Assembly: GCA_946410455.1 (NCBI GenBank)
Contig: CAMKAJ010000007.1
Span: 23,215 to 87,214, forward strand
Length of the DNA stretch: 64,000 nt
Direction of reading: 5' to 3'
Origin: an uncultured Bacteroidales bacterium
Lineage (GTDB): Bacteria; Bacteroidota; Bacteroidia; Bacteroidales; UBA932
Below the pieces are notes generated by a model. That model was given only the letters and a program-made list of their open reading frames with translations. It had not been told where the DNA came from and made no database searches. The position numbers were made by a program, and so were the translations under genes. The stretch's first letter is position 1, and the number at the start of each line of letters is the position of its first letter. This document shows, one piece after another, positions 17,159-27,400 of this stretch.

Positions 17159-18556
17159 TCAGATGGGTACGTAGGTAAGGGTGAGATCCGATACACCGAC
17201 GCTGGTGTTGGTGCACAGGAAGTAGTACATCGTATTGCCTTCTGTTCCGCTGAGGTTGAAGGTATATGTTGTACCCTTAGTGCTCCATGCGCTTGATTCG
17301 CCACCTGCGACAAATTGGTGGAGCACTGAAATGGTGCCCTGAGTATTATCCGCAGCTACATTCTTCACGATCGCAGCCTTCCTCTTGGCATTTGTGACCA
17401 GGCACATCGTACCTGATACTTTAACAAGTTTATATCCCGCAATTGCAGGAAGCCCAACGTAACGCCACGTTGCGTAAAGAATCAGTCCGCCAGCGCTCTT
17501 AACCCAGGCAACGCGAGCTTTGCTGCCATTTCCGCAGTCTGTGAGGAAGAAGTTGTAATTAGTCCCGTAAAGGGGATACGTGCAGTTCAGATTGCCGGGC
17601 CCGTTCTGCCAGTTGTCGCTGGTCGGCCATCCCGTAAGCGCGTCGCCGGAGAAGTCGAACCTCAGGACTTTCTCTGCGGGAGTCGCAGGAGTAGTGAGAA
17701 TACCAAGGTTGTAAATCTTGTTGCGCTGCAGGGCGGCGACACTGCTTTTGTTGATAACCTTTACAAGGTTTCCGTTGAGGTATATCTTCAGGTCGGAAGT
17801 AAGTTCAACCGGGGCAATGGCAACATAGTAATCTGTCCCGGTGGAAAGCGCGGTGCCTCCCATAGAAAAATTCACAAAATTGTTCTGTGATACTCCGGAA
17901 GCGGTGTACTTCTCCACGGTCAATTCCTTTGTGCTTGCGTCAATCACAGCGCGGAAGGTCCCTGAGATTGCATCATTCTTGTCAACTTCTATCCGGCCAT
18001 CCACGATGTTGCTTTCGGATACCCTGAACTTCAGCAGTGCAGTGCCGTTCTGGAAATACAGGGTGTTGCTGCCACCGTCGACATATGCCACAGAAAGCGC
18101 TGCATCCTTGTCGAAAGAGCCGGGTACAAGAGTCTGGGAAGCAGGAATCTGAAGTCCAGCCAGCCTGAGGTCGGTATAGTTCACGCCTCTTGTATTGGAG
18201 CGGTAGGGGTAAGTTGCAAAGTATTGCTCTCCGAGGGGAAAATCATCGCCTGAATATGTGAATTCGGCCGAAGTGGAATTGGCGGGAAGCGATGTGGTAA
18301 ACTTGAATCCCGCCGTTGAACCGGATACTGCCGATGAGAAGACGTTGATTGCATCGCCATTCTCCCAGAAGGTCTGGGGTTTATTGCTGCCGTTCTGGCC
18401 GATGACGGCTTTGGTCTCGTCGCCTTCCATCACTGCGGTGAAGGAGGTTGGACCGGGGATGAACCCGGTAATGGTATTGTCGATGAGGGGTTCTGCCGTG
18501 CAAGCCGTAAACAGAAGAGCTGCTGCAGAGAAAAGGTAGTAGATACTGCGTTTCAT
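17159..18556 (-). CDS. Fimbrillin-like (Mfa-like) lipoprotein with shared C-terminal domain
   Basis: A 465-residue lipoprotein: signal peptide with lipobox LLFTAC, then an N-terminal half with the fimbrillin/Mfa-like pattern (FTAVMEGDETKAVIG, WENGDAINVF, GEQYFATYPY). From about residue 300 comes a domain also found in the lipoprotein at 28604-29950 (FDFSGDALTGWPTSDNW, LTDCGNGSKARVAWVK, WRYVGLPAIAGYKLVKVSG). It is probably surface exposed and could bind the substrate of this locus, as SusE/F-type proteins do. It lies 13 nt after a small CASG peptide gene. An EEP domain follows in the same frame after the TGA. Confidence 0.8.
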   Translation of the reverse strand: MKRSIYYLFSAAALLFTACTAEPLIDNTITGFIPGPTSFTAVMEGDETKAVIGQNGSNKPQTFWENGDAINVFSSAVSGSTAGFKFTTSLPANSTSAEFTYSGDDFPLGEQYFATYPYRSNTRGVNYTDLRLAGLQIPASQTLVPGSFDKDAALSVAYVDGGSNTLYFQNGTALLKFRVSESNIVDGRIEVDKNDAISGTFRAVIDASTKELTVEKYTASGVSQNNFVNFSMGGTALSTGTDYYVAIAPVELTSDLKIYLNGNLVKVINKSSVAALQRNKIYNLGILTTPATPAEKVLRFDFSGDALTGWPTSDNWQNGPGNLNCTYPLYGTNYNFFLTDCGNGSKARVAWVKSAGGLILYATWRYVGLPAIAGYKLVKVSGTMCLVTNAKRKAAIVKNVAADNTQGTISVLHQFVAGGESSAWSTKGTTYTFNLSGTEGNTMYYFLCTNTSVGVSDLTLTYVPI

Positions 18557-18569
18557 GATACCTTTGTTT

Positions 18570-18728
18570 TTAAAGCGTTGACAAATCTTCTTCCTCCCAC
18601 ACCTCGGTGATTGAAGGCTCGATTCCGCTTGCGCAGATAACCATATTTGTGTCCAGAATCATTGTGGATTCTGTGGTCGGGGTTATATATCCCCCCTTCC
18701 CCATAAAATTGGGTAATTGCTTTTTCAT
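18570..18728 (-). CDS. Small 52-aa protein with VICASG motif
   Basis: A short frame starting MKKQLPNFMGKGGYITP, with VICASG near residue 33 and an acidic tail EVWEEEDLSTL. It has no signal peptide or membrane helix. A second protein of the same type is at 38621-38776 (VICASGDPQQ). Both lie 12-13 nt upstream of a fimbrillin-like lipoprotein gene, so the pairing is probably real. Short proteins with a hydrophobic stretch ending in CASG are common in Bacteroidales genomes, but I know of no function. Confidence 0.65.
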   Translation of the reverse strand: MKKQLPNFMGKGGYITPTTESTMILDTNMVICASGIEPSITEVWEEEDLSTL

Positions 18729-18747
18729 GCTATTAAATATTTGATTG

Positions 18748-21690
18748 TTAGTTGCTTATCCTGAAATCAACGTAAACAGGATAGTGGTCGGATGCAAGGA
18801 ATCCGCCAAACAGGCGGTTGTCGCAGACATATCGCTGGGGTTTTACTCCCTTGCTGCGGAAATAGACATAGTCGATACGCCTTTGGGGACCCTTTATCAC
18901 GTCCGGCTTCCAGCCGTTGAACGTGCCTGCGGGCCCTTCGCGCCGGAGCGTGTCGGCATCGAAGAAGTGATATGAATCCGTCCAGTAGCTACGGTAGAAC
19001 TGCGAAGCCGGATCGGATTCCTTTGCGTTCATGTCTCCCACGAAGAAAGAGGGATTGTGCTCCGGATTGAAACGTCTTTCAATATCGGCATACACGTGGG
19101 CATTTTTCGCGTGCTCCTCGCTGCCCAGAGGCGCGTGGGTAACAATTACGAAGTACTTCGCCCCCTTGTTTTTCAGGTCGATGAGGTTGATGCTGAAGCC
19201 TCCGCGGTAGAAATTACCCTGGACTGCAGCGTTGCCGTGGTCGTTCACCTGCATCTGCTCCGGAGGGTCGGAAACCCAGAAAAAGTGAGGCTCTTCTGCC
19301 TGGAAGCGGTCTTTCTTCCAGAAGATTCCGTGCGCTTTGGTTCCTTTGCCGTCCTGGGCATAAGGACTGAAAAAGTAACTGTCGTAAATCAGCCCCCTTT
19401 CTGCCAGGAGTTTTGGAAGACTCTCCTGCTGCTCGGTGTCCACTTCCTCAACACCGCAGATATCCATATTGCAGAGCAGGAAAGATTCCACCAGGCGGGG
19501 TAGGCGGGCCTCCCAGTTGTTGGTTTCGGAGTTTCTGTCCAGCTTCGCGCGCCTCAGATTGTAGGTTCCAATCCTTACGTCGGTCTTTTCAAACACAAGG
19601 ACAGCCATGTCATATTGTCCAAGTTTCACTTTGTCTCCCTTCCGGGATACCTTTCCGTTTCCGGTGGCCGATGCTTCCACGAACCTGTATCCGGGTACGG
19701 AAATCCTCCCTTTCTGAACGCGGTCGCTGCCCTGGTTGGCAACCACCACAGCCATTCGCTCCCTGCCCACGAAGGCGCGGGCGTCCAGAGACTCATTTGA
19801 ACAGGTGAAGCCGAAAGAGTCGTTGTAGCGTCCGTATAGGAGGCAGTCGGCGTACTTCTCCTTGATAGCGTTCACTTTGGCAAGGTAGGCCTGATATACG
19901 GGAGCGGCAGAAATGAGATCCCGGCAGCGGAAAATTTCAATGTCGTTGCGCTGGCCGTCCAGCACGGTATTGTTCACGTGGCGGGGGACATCCATATCGT
20001 CCCTGAGGCCACGGTCCGTGAATACCAGTTCCGGGAAAGTATAGCGATAGAAGCGCATCCAGCGCTCCGGACCGTCGTTCGCGGGATAGCCGTGGGTGTA
20101 GTCGCAGTACTGGGCCAGGGCATCTACGCTGCCTTCGGCACCGAGGGCGAAGTCCGGGTCGATATCGGCATATCTGTCACGGAGCATCTTGAGGCACTGG
20201 GCGCGCTTGAGGAGGCCAAGGACGTCCGGCACCGGATATTCGCGGGAAGTGTCCCAGTCGGTGCTCTCGCGCTCGGTGTATCCCAGCTGGTCAAAGAAGA
20301 CACTGTGGGCACCGAGCTCGTGGGCACGGTCCTGCAGGGCGCAGAGAACCTCGTTCCACTGGGGGTTCATCATGGTTGCTACAGCAAACGTGCGCTGGTC
20401 GTATTCGCCAAGCCAGGTGCCCTGGCCGGTGAATTTGTAGCGCTCCAGGATTTCGGAGCCGGTGTTGTCGTGGCGGCACACCTGCGCCCCGGCACCGCTC
20501 CGATAGAAGCGGCTTTCACGGTCGATGAGCTTGCCGTTGTAGTAGAGAAGGAGATGGTTCCCGTCGGCCTGATACTTTGCAATCTCTTCCTTAAGGGCCA
20601 GGTCTCCTCCCTGGGATTCGTCGGGGGAGTAGTCCGGATTACCATGGTCCATGCCTTCAGCCCACCAGCCGAAGAGGAAAAGGGCGTTGCAGCCGACGCT
20701 GCGGCCGGCCTCGTCCACGATGCCGTTGAGGTCGCTGTAGCGGAAGAGGGTCTCGCCATACTGGTGCTTGAAAATGACCCTTTGCCAGCTCTTCATCCCA
20801 AGTACCCAGTCCGGAGTGCGGCGATGGTCCCACCAGGTATCCACCCAGCGGCGGTACAGGCGCGAAGCAACGTGCCAGGTTCCGGTGTAAGGCGATATTA
20901 CGTTGGCATTGCACTCCCAACTTTCCCCGCAGAAGCAGTGGGGGTATTTGAAAAAGCCGAATTCCAGGACGTCGAACTTGCCGCTGCCGGTGTTCCTGTA
21001 GGCGCGAAGGCCGTGCCAGGTGTCCTGGAATGTGGAATCGTGGGAACCGAAATACAACCCCTGGTTCTCTCCGAACAGGCCGAAGCAGTTCATGAAAACC
21101 TTCGCTCCGTACTTCACGTCTTTCTGGCGGAAAAACTGTTCCGGCTTTTTATATGGCGATGCCGAAAGCTTGCCGATGGTGGCGGCCGGATTGTCGAACA
21201 GCTGGCCGCCGGCCTCGGCGATATAAAGCTTATGGTCTTTCGGGAGCCTTGCCCCGTGAACGAGCGGATAGTGCAGCTCCCTTATAACCGTGTGTGGCTG
21301 ATTGTTCACGAGCGCGGAGCCGAACCTGACCAAATCGTCCTCCAGAATGACTTTAAGGCAAAGCTGCATGTCCAGGCTGCCTTCCTTGGAAGAGAGTGAA
21401 GAATACCTGATGAAGATCGTATCGGCCACCTGTTCCACGGAGGGGGCCATTCCTTCTCCGCAAACCTGTATCTCCTTTTCCTGCGGAGAGTCGTAATACA
21501 GACGCCACAGGTATGCTCCCGAGGCGTATTCCTGTCCCGTGATCTCGTTCCGGAGCGACACAAGAGAGCCGTCACTTCCAATCGTTACGCCCACTCGTCC
21601 GTTCCCCATGGAATACTCCTGGGCGTTGACGGATATGCCTCCGGCAAGAAGGAGGACAATCACAGCACTTCTTCTACAAAACAGTCGCAT
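18748..21690 (-). CDS. DUF6259 glycosidase-like protein fused to an EEP domain
   Basis: A 980-residue exported protein with a signal peptide ending near VNAQ. Residues about 25-690 follow the DUF6259 pattern: an N-terminal beta-sandwich (GNGRVGVTIGSDGSLVSLRN), then a barrel-like part with ALFLFGWWAEGMDHGNPDY, SVFFDQLGY and LGAEGSVD, where acidic residues on strands suggest glycoside hydrolysis. The last 280 residues are an EEP domain starting VRIGTYNLRRAK, with EEVDTEQ, VTHAPLG, GDMNAKE, RIDYVYF and SDHYPVY. The fusion suggests one substrate needs both glycosidic and phosphoester cleavage. It overlaps the EEP lipoprotein gene by 17 nt. Confidence 0.8.
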   Translation of the reverse strand: MRLFCRRSAVIVLLLAGGISVNAQEYSMGNGRVGVTIGSDGSLVSLRNEITGQEYASGAYLWRLYYDSPQEKEIQVCGEGMAPSVEQVADTIFIRYSSLSSKEGSLDMQLCLKVILEDDLVRFGSALVNNQPHTVIRELHYPLVHGARLPKDHKLYIAEAGGQLFDNPAATIGKLSASPYKKPEQFFRQKDVKYGAKVFMNCFGLFGENQGLYFGSHDSTFQDTWHGLRAYRNTGSGKFDVLEFGFFKYPHCFCGESWECNANVISPYTGTWHVASRLYRRWVDTWWDHRRTPDWVLGMKSWQRVIFKHQYGETLFRYSDLNGIVDEAGRSVGCNALFLFGWWAEGMDHGNPDYSPDESQGGDLALKEEIAKYQADGNHLLLYYNGKLIDRESRFYRSGAGAQVCRHDNTGSEILERYKFTGQGTWLGEYDQRTFAVATMMNPQWNEVLCALQDRAHELGAHSVFFDQLGYTERESTDWDTSREYPVPDVLGLLKRAQCLKMLRDRYADIDPDFALGAEGSVDALAQYCDYTHGYPANDGPERWMRFYRYTFPELVFTDRGLRDDMDVPRHVNNTVLDGQRNDIEIFRCRDLISAAPVYQAYLAKVNAIKEKYADCLLYGRYNDSFGFTCSNESLDARAFVGRERMAVVVANQGSDRVQKGRISVPGYRFVEASATGNGKVSRKGDKVKLGQYDMAVLVFEKTDVRIGTYNLRRAKLDRNSETNNWEARLPRLVESFLLCNMDICGVEEVDTEQQESLPKLLAERGLIYDSYFFSPYAQDGKGTKAHGIFWKKDRFQAEEPHFFWVSDPPEQMQVNDHGNAAVQGNFYRGGFSINLIDLKNKGAKYFVIVTHAPLGSEEHAKNAHVYADIERRFNPEHNPSFFVGDMNAKESDPASQFYRSYWTDSYHFFDADTLRREGPAGTFNGWKPDVIKGPQRRIDYVYFRSKGVKPQRYVCDNRLFGGFLASDHYPVYVDFRISN

Positions 21691-22564
21691 AGCAGATAAT
21701 GGGATAATGGTCGGAAATATAGGTGACGCCGTAGTTGCTGCCGTTCACTGTACGGAACTCGCTTACGATGGCGTTGCGGTAAAAAATATGGTCTATCCTG
21801 GAGCCGGATGATGCCCCGTAGCCGTTGTAACTGATGGATGAATCTGTCTTCAAAGCCTTCTCCCTTGCGTTGGACAGCCACTCGTAGTAGGGATCAAGGC
21901 TCTTCGCGGTGACATTGTTCTCGCGTGCGCAGTTCATGTCGCCGATTATGAATACCACTGCCTCTTCGCCTGCGGCGGCTTTCATTCGGGAAACGTTCAG
22001 TTTTGCGGAATTGATGCGGGCGGTATTGTCCCTTTCCTCACTGCCAAGGGGCATGTGGGTATCGGCAACGAAGAATTCATTGCCGCTCTCCCTGTGTCTG
22101 AAGTGCGCCCAGATAGTGGTGCGGTACTGGGTTTCCTCGTTCCAACCGTTCACGGAGGCCTTGTCAGGAGTGGAACTTAGGAAAAACGATTTGCACTGCA
22201 GGGCCTCAAGCACTGCGGTATTGTACATGATCACCGTGTTTCCGCCTTTGGAACCGCCGGTTCCTGGAACTTCGAAAAGCTCGTATCCTTCCAGCAGGCC
22301 GATGAGGTCCGTGCGCTGCTTTGAAGTGCATTCCTGCATTCCTATCATATCCGGCTTTATCTCCTTTACCATCGTCTGAACGGCATATTTCCGCTTGTCC
22401 CAGCTGCGGTCTCCGGTGTCGGAGGTAATGGTGGCGCTACGCACGTTGAACGACATTACGCTTATCTGGGCAGCCTTCTTTTGTGGCTCGGGATCGTCTT
22501 TCCCGCGGTCACAGGAGAAGGTGCACAGCAGAAGGCAGCAGGCAAGTAGTCTAATAACCTTCAT
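21674..22564 (-). CDS. EEP family lipoprotein
   Basis: A 296-residue EEP enzyme with its own lipoprotein signal (LLLCTFSC). All family signatures are present: SFNVRSAT, GMQECTS, ADTHMPLGSEE, GDMNCAREN, RIDHIFYR and SDHYPII. This points to an active, membrane-anchored, metal-dependent phosphodiesterase, nuclease or phosphatase. It overlaps the SusD stop by 14 nt and its own end overlaps the DUF6259-EEP gene by 17 nt, so all are translated in a coupled series. Substrate is unknown. Confidence 0.85.
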   Translation of the reverse strand: MKVIRLLACCLLLCTFSCDRGKDDPEPQKKAAQISVMSFNVRSATITSDTGDRSWDKRKYAVQTMVKEIKPDMIGMQECTSKQRTDLIGLLEGYELFEVPGTGGSKGGNTVIMYNTAVLEALQCKSFFLSSTPDKASVNGWNEETQYRTTIWAHFRHRESGNEFFVADTHMPLGSEERDNTARINSAKLNVSRMKAAAGEEAVVFIIGDMNCARENNVTAKSLDPYYEWLSNAREKALKTDSSISYNGYGASSGSRIDHIFYRNAIVSEFRTVNGSNYGVTYISDHYPIICYATVL

Positions 22565-24413
22565 TGTTACGGATGTTTTTCATTACGTTGGTAGTGGTGG
22601 TGGGAATGGGCCACAGATAGCTCTTCGGCGCAACGAATTTGCGCTGGGAAAGCTTCACGGCATAGCTTCCTCCTGTGAAGAAGGAGGGTTCTCCGCTTGC
22701 CACCGGATCTGCGAAGTGAGGGCAGTCGTCATCGTCGATTTCCGGCGTGGCGCCGTGGAACCACATTCCCTTGTCTATGTACCGGCGCTGGTTTTTCTCG
22801 TTCTTGGCGGGAAGGCCGTAGTTGGCGAAATTCAGGACTTTATGGGCAATCCTCCAGCGCCAGAGGTCGTAGAGCCTGCGGTTCTCCCAGGCGAATTCCA
22901 TGCGGCGCTCGGCGCGAAGTACCTTGCGGAGGGCGTCCTGGTCAGTGACAGTAATCTTCGGGTATGCGCTTGCATCGGTATAATCGGCCTTGTAGGCCCT
23001 TGCACGGACCATATTCATGGCATCCAGCACGGAATTGTCTATATCGTCAAGTTCGATTTTTGCCTCTGCGTACATTTCAAGGACATCGGCATACCGCAGG
23101 ATAAGCTTGTCATTTTCCGCCTCGAAGGGGCTCAGCCAGTCATCGTCCACGTGCTTTTTCAGGACCAGGCCGTTGTAGGAGGCGTACTGGTTGCCGGTTC
23201 CGCTTATCATGTAGGTACGGGAATCGTTGTTCGGAACGTTTTTCCCTTCACGGAACGACCACACCTCAGGCTTGTCGAAGTGGGGGTCGTAAATCACGCC
23301 GAGATGCTGCGTGCCGAACTCCACGATGGTGTAGGTGCAGCGCGGGTCGCGGTGCTCGAACGGCTTTTGGGGATTATAGACGCTTGATTCGTCAATGGGT
23401 TTTCCTTCATCGTCATAGAAGGCGCAGAGAAGGTCCCAGGAAGGGCAGCAGGTGGTACAGGTGGCAGCACCGGAAAGGCGAGAAAGCTTTGCCGTGGTGG
23501 CGCCTTTGTACAGGTATTCGTATTTGTTCTCGGCCGACAGGCTCTTGCTTCTGGGAAGGATGAAAATGCCTTCCGGTGAGTTCTTTGTGCTCATCCTGAA
23601 GAGCTGGCCGAAGTCGGGATGGAGGGTATAGACATTGGAGTCGATGACCTTCTCCGCTGCGGTGGCGGCTATGCCGTACAGGCGTGCGGCTTCGGTCGCA
23701 TCGGCCATTCCGTAAGTGTCCCATTTGCGGATGGAGGCGCAGTACAGGGCAAAACGGGCTTCCATTCCCCAGGCTGCACCCTTGGTGGCACGCGCGATCT
23801 CGGCATTGGAATAACGCTCCGGAAGAAGCTCCGCCGCAGCCTCGAATTCACTTATCACCCAGTCGGTTGCAGGCCATCTGTCGCTGCGGGCGAGGTCGTA
23901 TGCGCGTTCCCTGTCTTCTGCAAGGTCGAAGTCCATGTCTTCGGGAACCATCACGGGGTCTCCGAAGTGGGCTATTATCCTGCCGTAGAAACAGGCACGG
24001 TAGAATCTGGCGCAGCCTTCAATCATATTGTATTTTTCTGCCGGCATGTTATCCTTTGCCGCAGCAAGCAGTTTCAGGATTCTGTTGCAGCGGTTGATGC
24101 CTTTGTAGGATATGTTCCACATCTGGGACGAAAGCGGGAACGAGCCGTCAACGCCGTCGGTAAGGAAGCGGCTCAGGGAGGCGCGGTTGGTACCGTCGTC
24201 GGTAAGGAGGTCCAGCTCTATCTGTTCACCTTCTGTCCATTCATTGCGCTCCATGGGCCAGTACATATGGTGCAGAAGTGCGTTCAGGCACATCTCGAAC
24301 TGCTCGGCGTTGTTGAACCAGTTGCCGGAAGCGGCCTTGTCCACGGGGGAGAGATCCATATTTGTGCATGCCAGGCACAGGCATGTCAGAAGTATAATGC
24401 TTATGCGTCTCAT
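22551..24413 (-). CDS. SusD/RagB family substrate-binding lipoprotein
   Basis: A 620-residue outer-membrane lipoprotein that caps the SusC transporter. Signal MRRISIILLTCLCLAC with the lipidated Cys, then the SusD start NMDLSPVDKAASGNWF. Four TPR-like helix pairs form the scaffold, and the C-terminal RagB part contains LRAERRMEFAWENRRLYDLW, a SusD hallmark. The start at 24413 places it 5 nt after the SusC stop; an in-frame extension of 114 codons would lie inside SusC and is not real. The bound ligand cannot be deduced. Confidence 0.95.
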   Translation of the reverse strand: MRRISIILLTCLCLACTNMDLSPVDKAASGNWFNNAEQFEMCLNALLHHMYWPMERNEWTEGEQIELDLLTDDGTNRASLSRFLTDGVDGSFPLSSQMWNISYKGINRCNRILKLLAAAKDNMPAEKYNMIEGCARFYRACFYGRIIAHFGDPVMVPEDMDFDLAEDRERAYDLARSDRWPATDWVISEFEAAAELLPERYSNAEIARATKGAAWGMEARFALYCASIRKWDTYGMADATEAARLYGIAATAAEKVIDSNVYTLHPDFGQLFRMSTKNSPEGIFILPRSKSLSAENKYEYLYKGATTAKLSRLSGAATCTTCCPSWDLLCAFYDDEGKPIDESSVYNPQKPFEHRDPRCTYTIVEFGTQHLGVIYDPHFDKPEVWSFREGKNVPNNDSRTYMISGTGNQYASYNGLVLKKHVDDDWLSPFEAENDKLILRYADVLEMYAEAKIELDDIDNSVLDAMNMVRARAYKADYTDASAYPKITVTDQDALRKVLRAERRMEFAWENRRLYDLWRWRIAHKVLNFANYGLPAKNEKNQRRYIDKGMWFHGATPEIDDDDCPHFADPVASGEPSFFTGGSYAVKLSQRKFVAPKSYLWPIPTTTTNVMKNIRNNEGY

Positions 24414-24418
24414 ACTCT

Positions 24419-27400
24419 CTAGAATTTTACGGAAATGGAGAATACTGCCGATTTGGTTATGGGATAGGAAGTGGCTCCCACTTCTGGATCCCATCCCACA
24501 GGATAGTGGCTGAAGGTGAAGAAGTCCGTGAGGGTGGCGGCCAGCCTGAGGTCCTTTACCTTTGCCTTCTGCATCCACTTGGACGGGAAGGTATAGCCCA
24601 GGGTGATGTTCTTCACGCGCAGGTAGGCGCCGTTGATAATCCAGTAATCGGAATAGGCGTAGTTGCCCATTGTGGATGTTGAACCGCCTGATACCCAGGA
24701 ATAACGGGGATACACGGCGTTTTCGTTCTGCTTCACTGTGTTCTTGTAGCTCCACGAAGCTCCGCCTGCAAGATAGGTGGGGAAGTTGTAAACCTGACCG
24801 CGCAGGGGCTGGACCATGTAATCGTTCAGATACCCGTTGCGTTTTCCCACTCCCTGGAGGGTGAGGTTGAAGTCGAATCCTTTCCAGAACAGGTCCACGG
24901 TGGCTCCGTAGTTAAGATGGGGCAGGGAGGGGCAAAGCACCACGCGGTCCTGTTCGGCGGTGATCTGCTCGGTTGCGCCCATCGCATCGGCAATGTTCAC
25001 ATACCTCACGTCACCGGGATACTGGGTGCCGAGGACGGGTGAACTGTCCACTTCTTCCTGGGTCTGGAAAAGGCCGTTGCTCCTGTAACCGTACCAGCTC
25101 TGGTACTCATATCCCTCCTTGATTATCTTTCCGCCGGAAATGACCTCCTTCCCGGAAATGTCGCCCATTATGGAAACATCGTCCGAGAGGTTGAAATTCA
25201 GCTTGTAAGTGAAATCTCCCACAGTGTCCCTCCAGCCAAGCGTGATCTCCCAGCCTCTGGTGTGCATTTCTCCAAGGTTGTCGTAGGGATTGGAAAGGCC
25301 GATGACGGGAGCCACGGGCACCTCGATGAGCATTCCGCAGGTTTTCTTGTAGTACCAGTCGCCGGTGAAGTTGAGGCGGCTGCCAAGCATTGAAAGGTCC
25401 AGGCCGATGTCTATCGTGGAAGTACTCTCCCAGGTGAGGTCCGGGACGATGGCGCCGCCCTGGGCATAGCCCGTGATGGATGTGGCCGTATCGCCTGCAT
25501 ATCCCACGGGATGGCTCACCGACAGCATCGACTGATAGGGATAGTAACCGCCAATGCGCTCATTGCCCAATTTGCCGTAGGAAGCGCGCAGTTTGCCGTT
25601 GTCGATGATTTTCTTCAAAGGCTTCATGAACTCTTCTTCGGAGAACTGCCAGCCTGCCGATGCCGACATGAATGTGCCCCAGCGGTAGTCAGGAGCGAAG
25701 CGGGAAGTTCCGTCGCAGCGGATATTGCCCTGGATGTAGTATCTCGATGCGTAATTGTACATCACCCGGCCGAAGAAAGAGTTCCTGGCCAGTTCATACA
25801 CGTTCTCGGACGTGGCGGTGGCGGTTGAAGGATTGCCTGCCTTCAGGTCCTCGATGAGCGCGTTGGGGAAATCCGAGTTGCCTGCAACGATGGTTTTGCT
25901 GCCGGTGTAGTAGTTCTCATAACCCGCCATGGCGCTCAGGTTGTGCTTTCCTGCGAATGTCTGCTGATAGTTCGCATAGGCCTGGAGTGTTCCGGCATAG
26001 CGCCAGCCCCTGCTTTCTTCCATGGTGGTGGTGAGGGCTTCGGCAATGAATTTTCCGCTTGTGAGCTCGTCCTTGTAGTAGTAAGGAGTCTGGCGGCAGA
26101 AATCGCTTGATTCGCTGAAATACAGCATTGGCGAGTACAGCACGGTAAATGCGAGCTCCTTAACGGGCTTTGCCTCAAGCTGGAATTTGCCTGTTGCCTT
26201 GAAGGTGTCGGTATCCACATCGCCGCCGCTCATGAGTGCAGCGTAGATATTGCTTCCGTCCTTTCCGGGAGCGTAGTTGCCGTTGGTCCATACTGCGGGA
26301 TATATCGCAGGCATGTAGCGCATTTTCAGCGCAGGGGAACTGTGGGGAGACACTTTGTCAATATAGACAAGAGAAATGTCGGTGGACACGGTGAGCCACG
26401 GGTAAACTCCAAGGTCATTGTTGAGCCTTGCCGTGTAGCGTTTCCAGCTGTTGTTCACCTTGTACAAGCCCTGGACGTTGTCCATGCCCAGGCTCACGCT
26501 GGAGCGGAGTTTGTCGGCCGATGCCGTGAACTTCAGATTGTGGCTGTGGCGAAGCGCATGGCTGTTCATGACGAGCCCCATCCAGTCGGTGTTGGGGTAG
26601 TCGTCGGGGTTGGTGGCGTTAAGCTGCCAGTAGTTTTCCACCAGAGCCTGGTCGTAGGCCTGGTACCAGCCGCTTGCGGGAAGGTCGTTGTACTTGAGTT
26701 CGTTCACGGCTTCCATATAGCTCACGGCATCCATATAGCGGGGCATACGTGTGGGGGTATCTATTCCAAGCGAGTACGAATAGCTGATTCCGCTTTTGCC
26801 CTTGGATGCGCGTTTGGTCGTAATCAGAATCACGCCCGCAGCAGCCTGGGATCCATAGATGGAGGCCGATGCCGCATCCTTCAGAACGGTGAGGTTCTCG
26901 ATATCTTCGGGATTCACGTCGCTGAGCGATCCGGGAACACCGTCGATGAGGATGTACGGGTCGGTGGAGCCGTCGGTCATGGAGGTTATGCCTCGAACGC
27001 GTATCGTGGCCTCGGAACCCGGGGAGGAATTGCTCCTGGTAACCGTTACGCCGGGAACGGCTCCCTGCAGGGCCTGTGAGATGGTTTGCGTCTTGCGCTG
27101 GGCTATGTCTTCTCCGCCCACGGTGGAGAGGGCACCGGTGAGGTCCTTCTTCTTCACTGTGGAATAACCTATCACAACAGTCTCTTCAAGCATCTGAGAG
27201 TCGTCCCGGAGGACAATCTCGAAGACGGTCCCCGAGCCTATGGACACAACCTCATCGGCATATCCCAGACAGGACACCGTGAGAGTGGCTCCCTGCTGAG
27301 GTTTCGTCCTGAGGGTGAGGGAGAAATGGCCGTCTATGTCGGCAATGGCGGCTTCGGAAGTGCCGGTGAGGATTATTGCGGCGCCGGGAACCGGTTTCCC

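Noticed and set aside
17159..17161. TGA as a selenocysteine codon
   Set aside because: No SECIS-like hairpin is evident after it and no selenoprotein family fits; a plain stop or nonsense change is simpler.
19978..21399. Plus-strand frame of 473 codons
   Set aside because: Antisense to the DUF6259-EEP gene; no start signals or motifs.
22551..24755. SusD with a 114-codon N-terminal extension
   Set aside because: The extension lies inside susC and lacks a signal peptide; the ATG at 24413 gives a proper lipoprotein signal.
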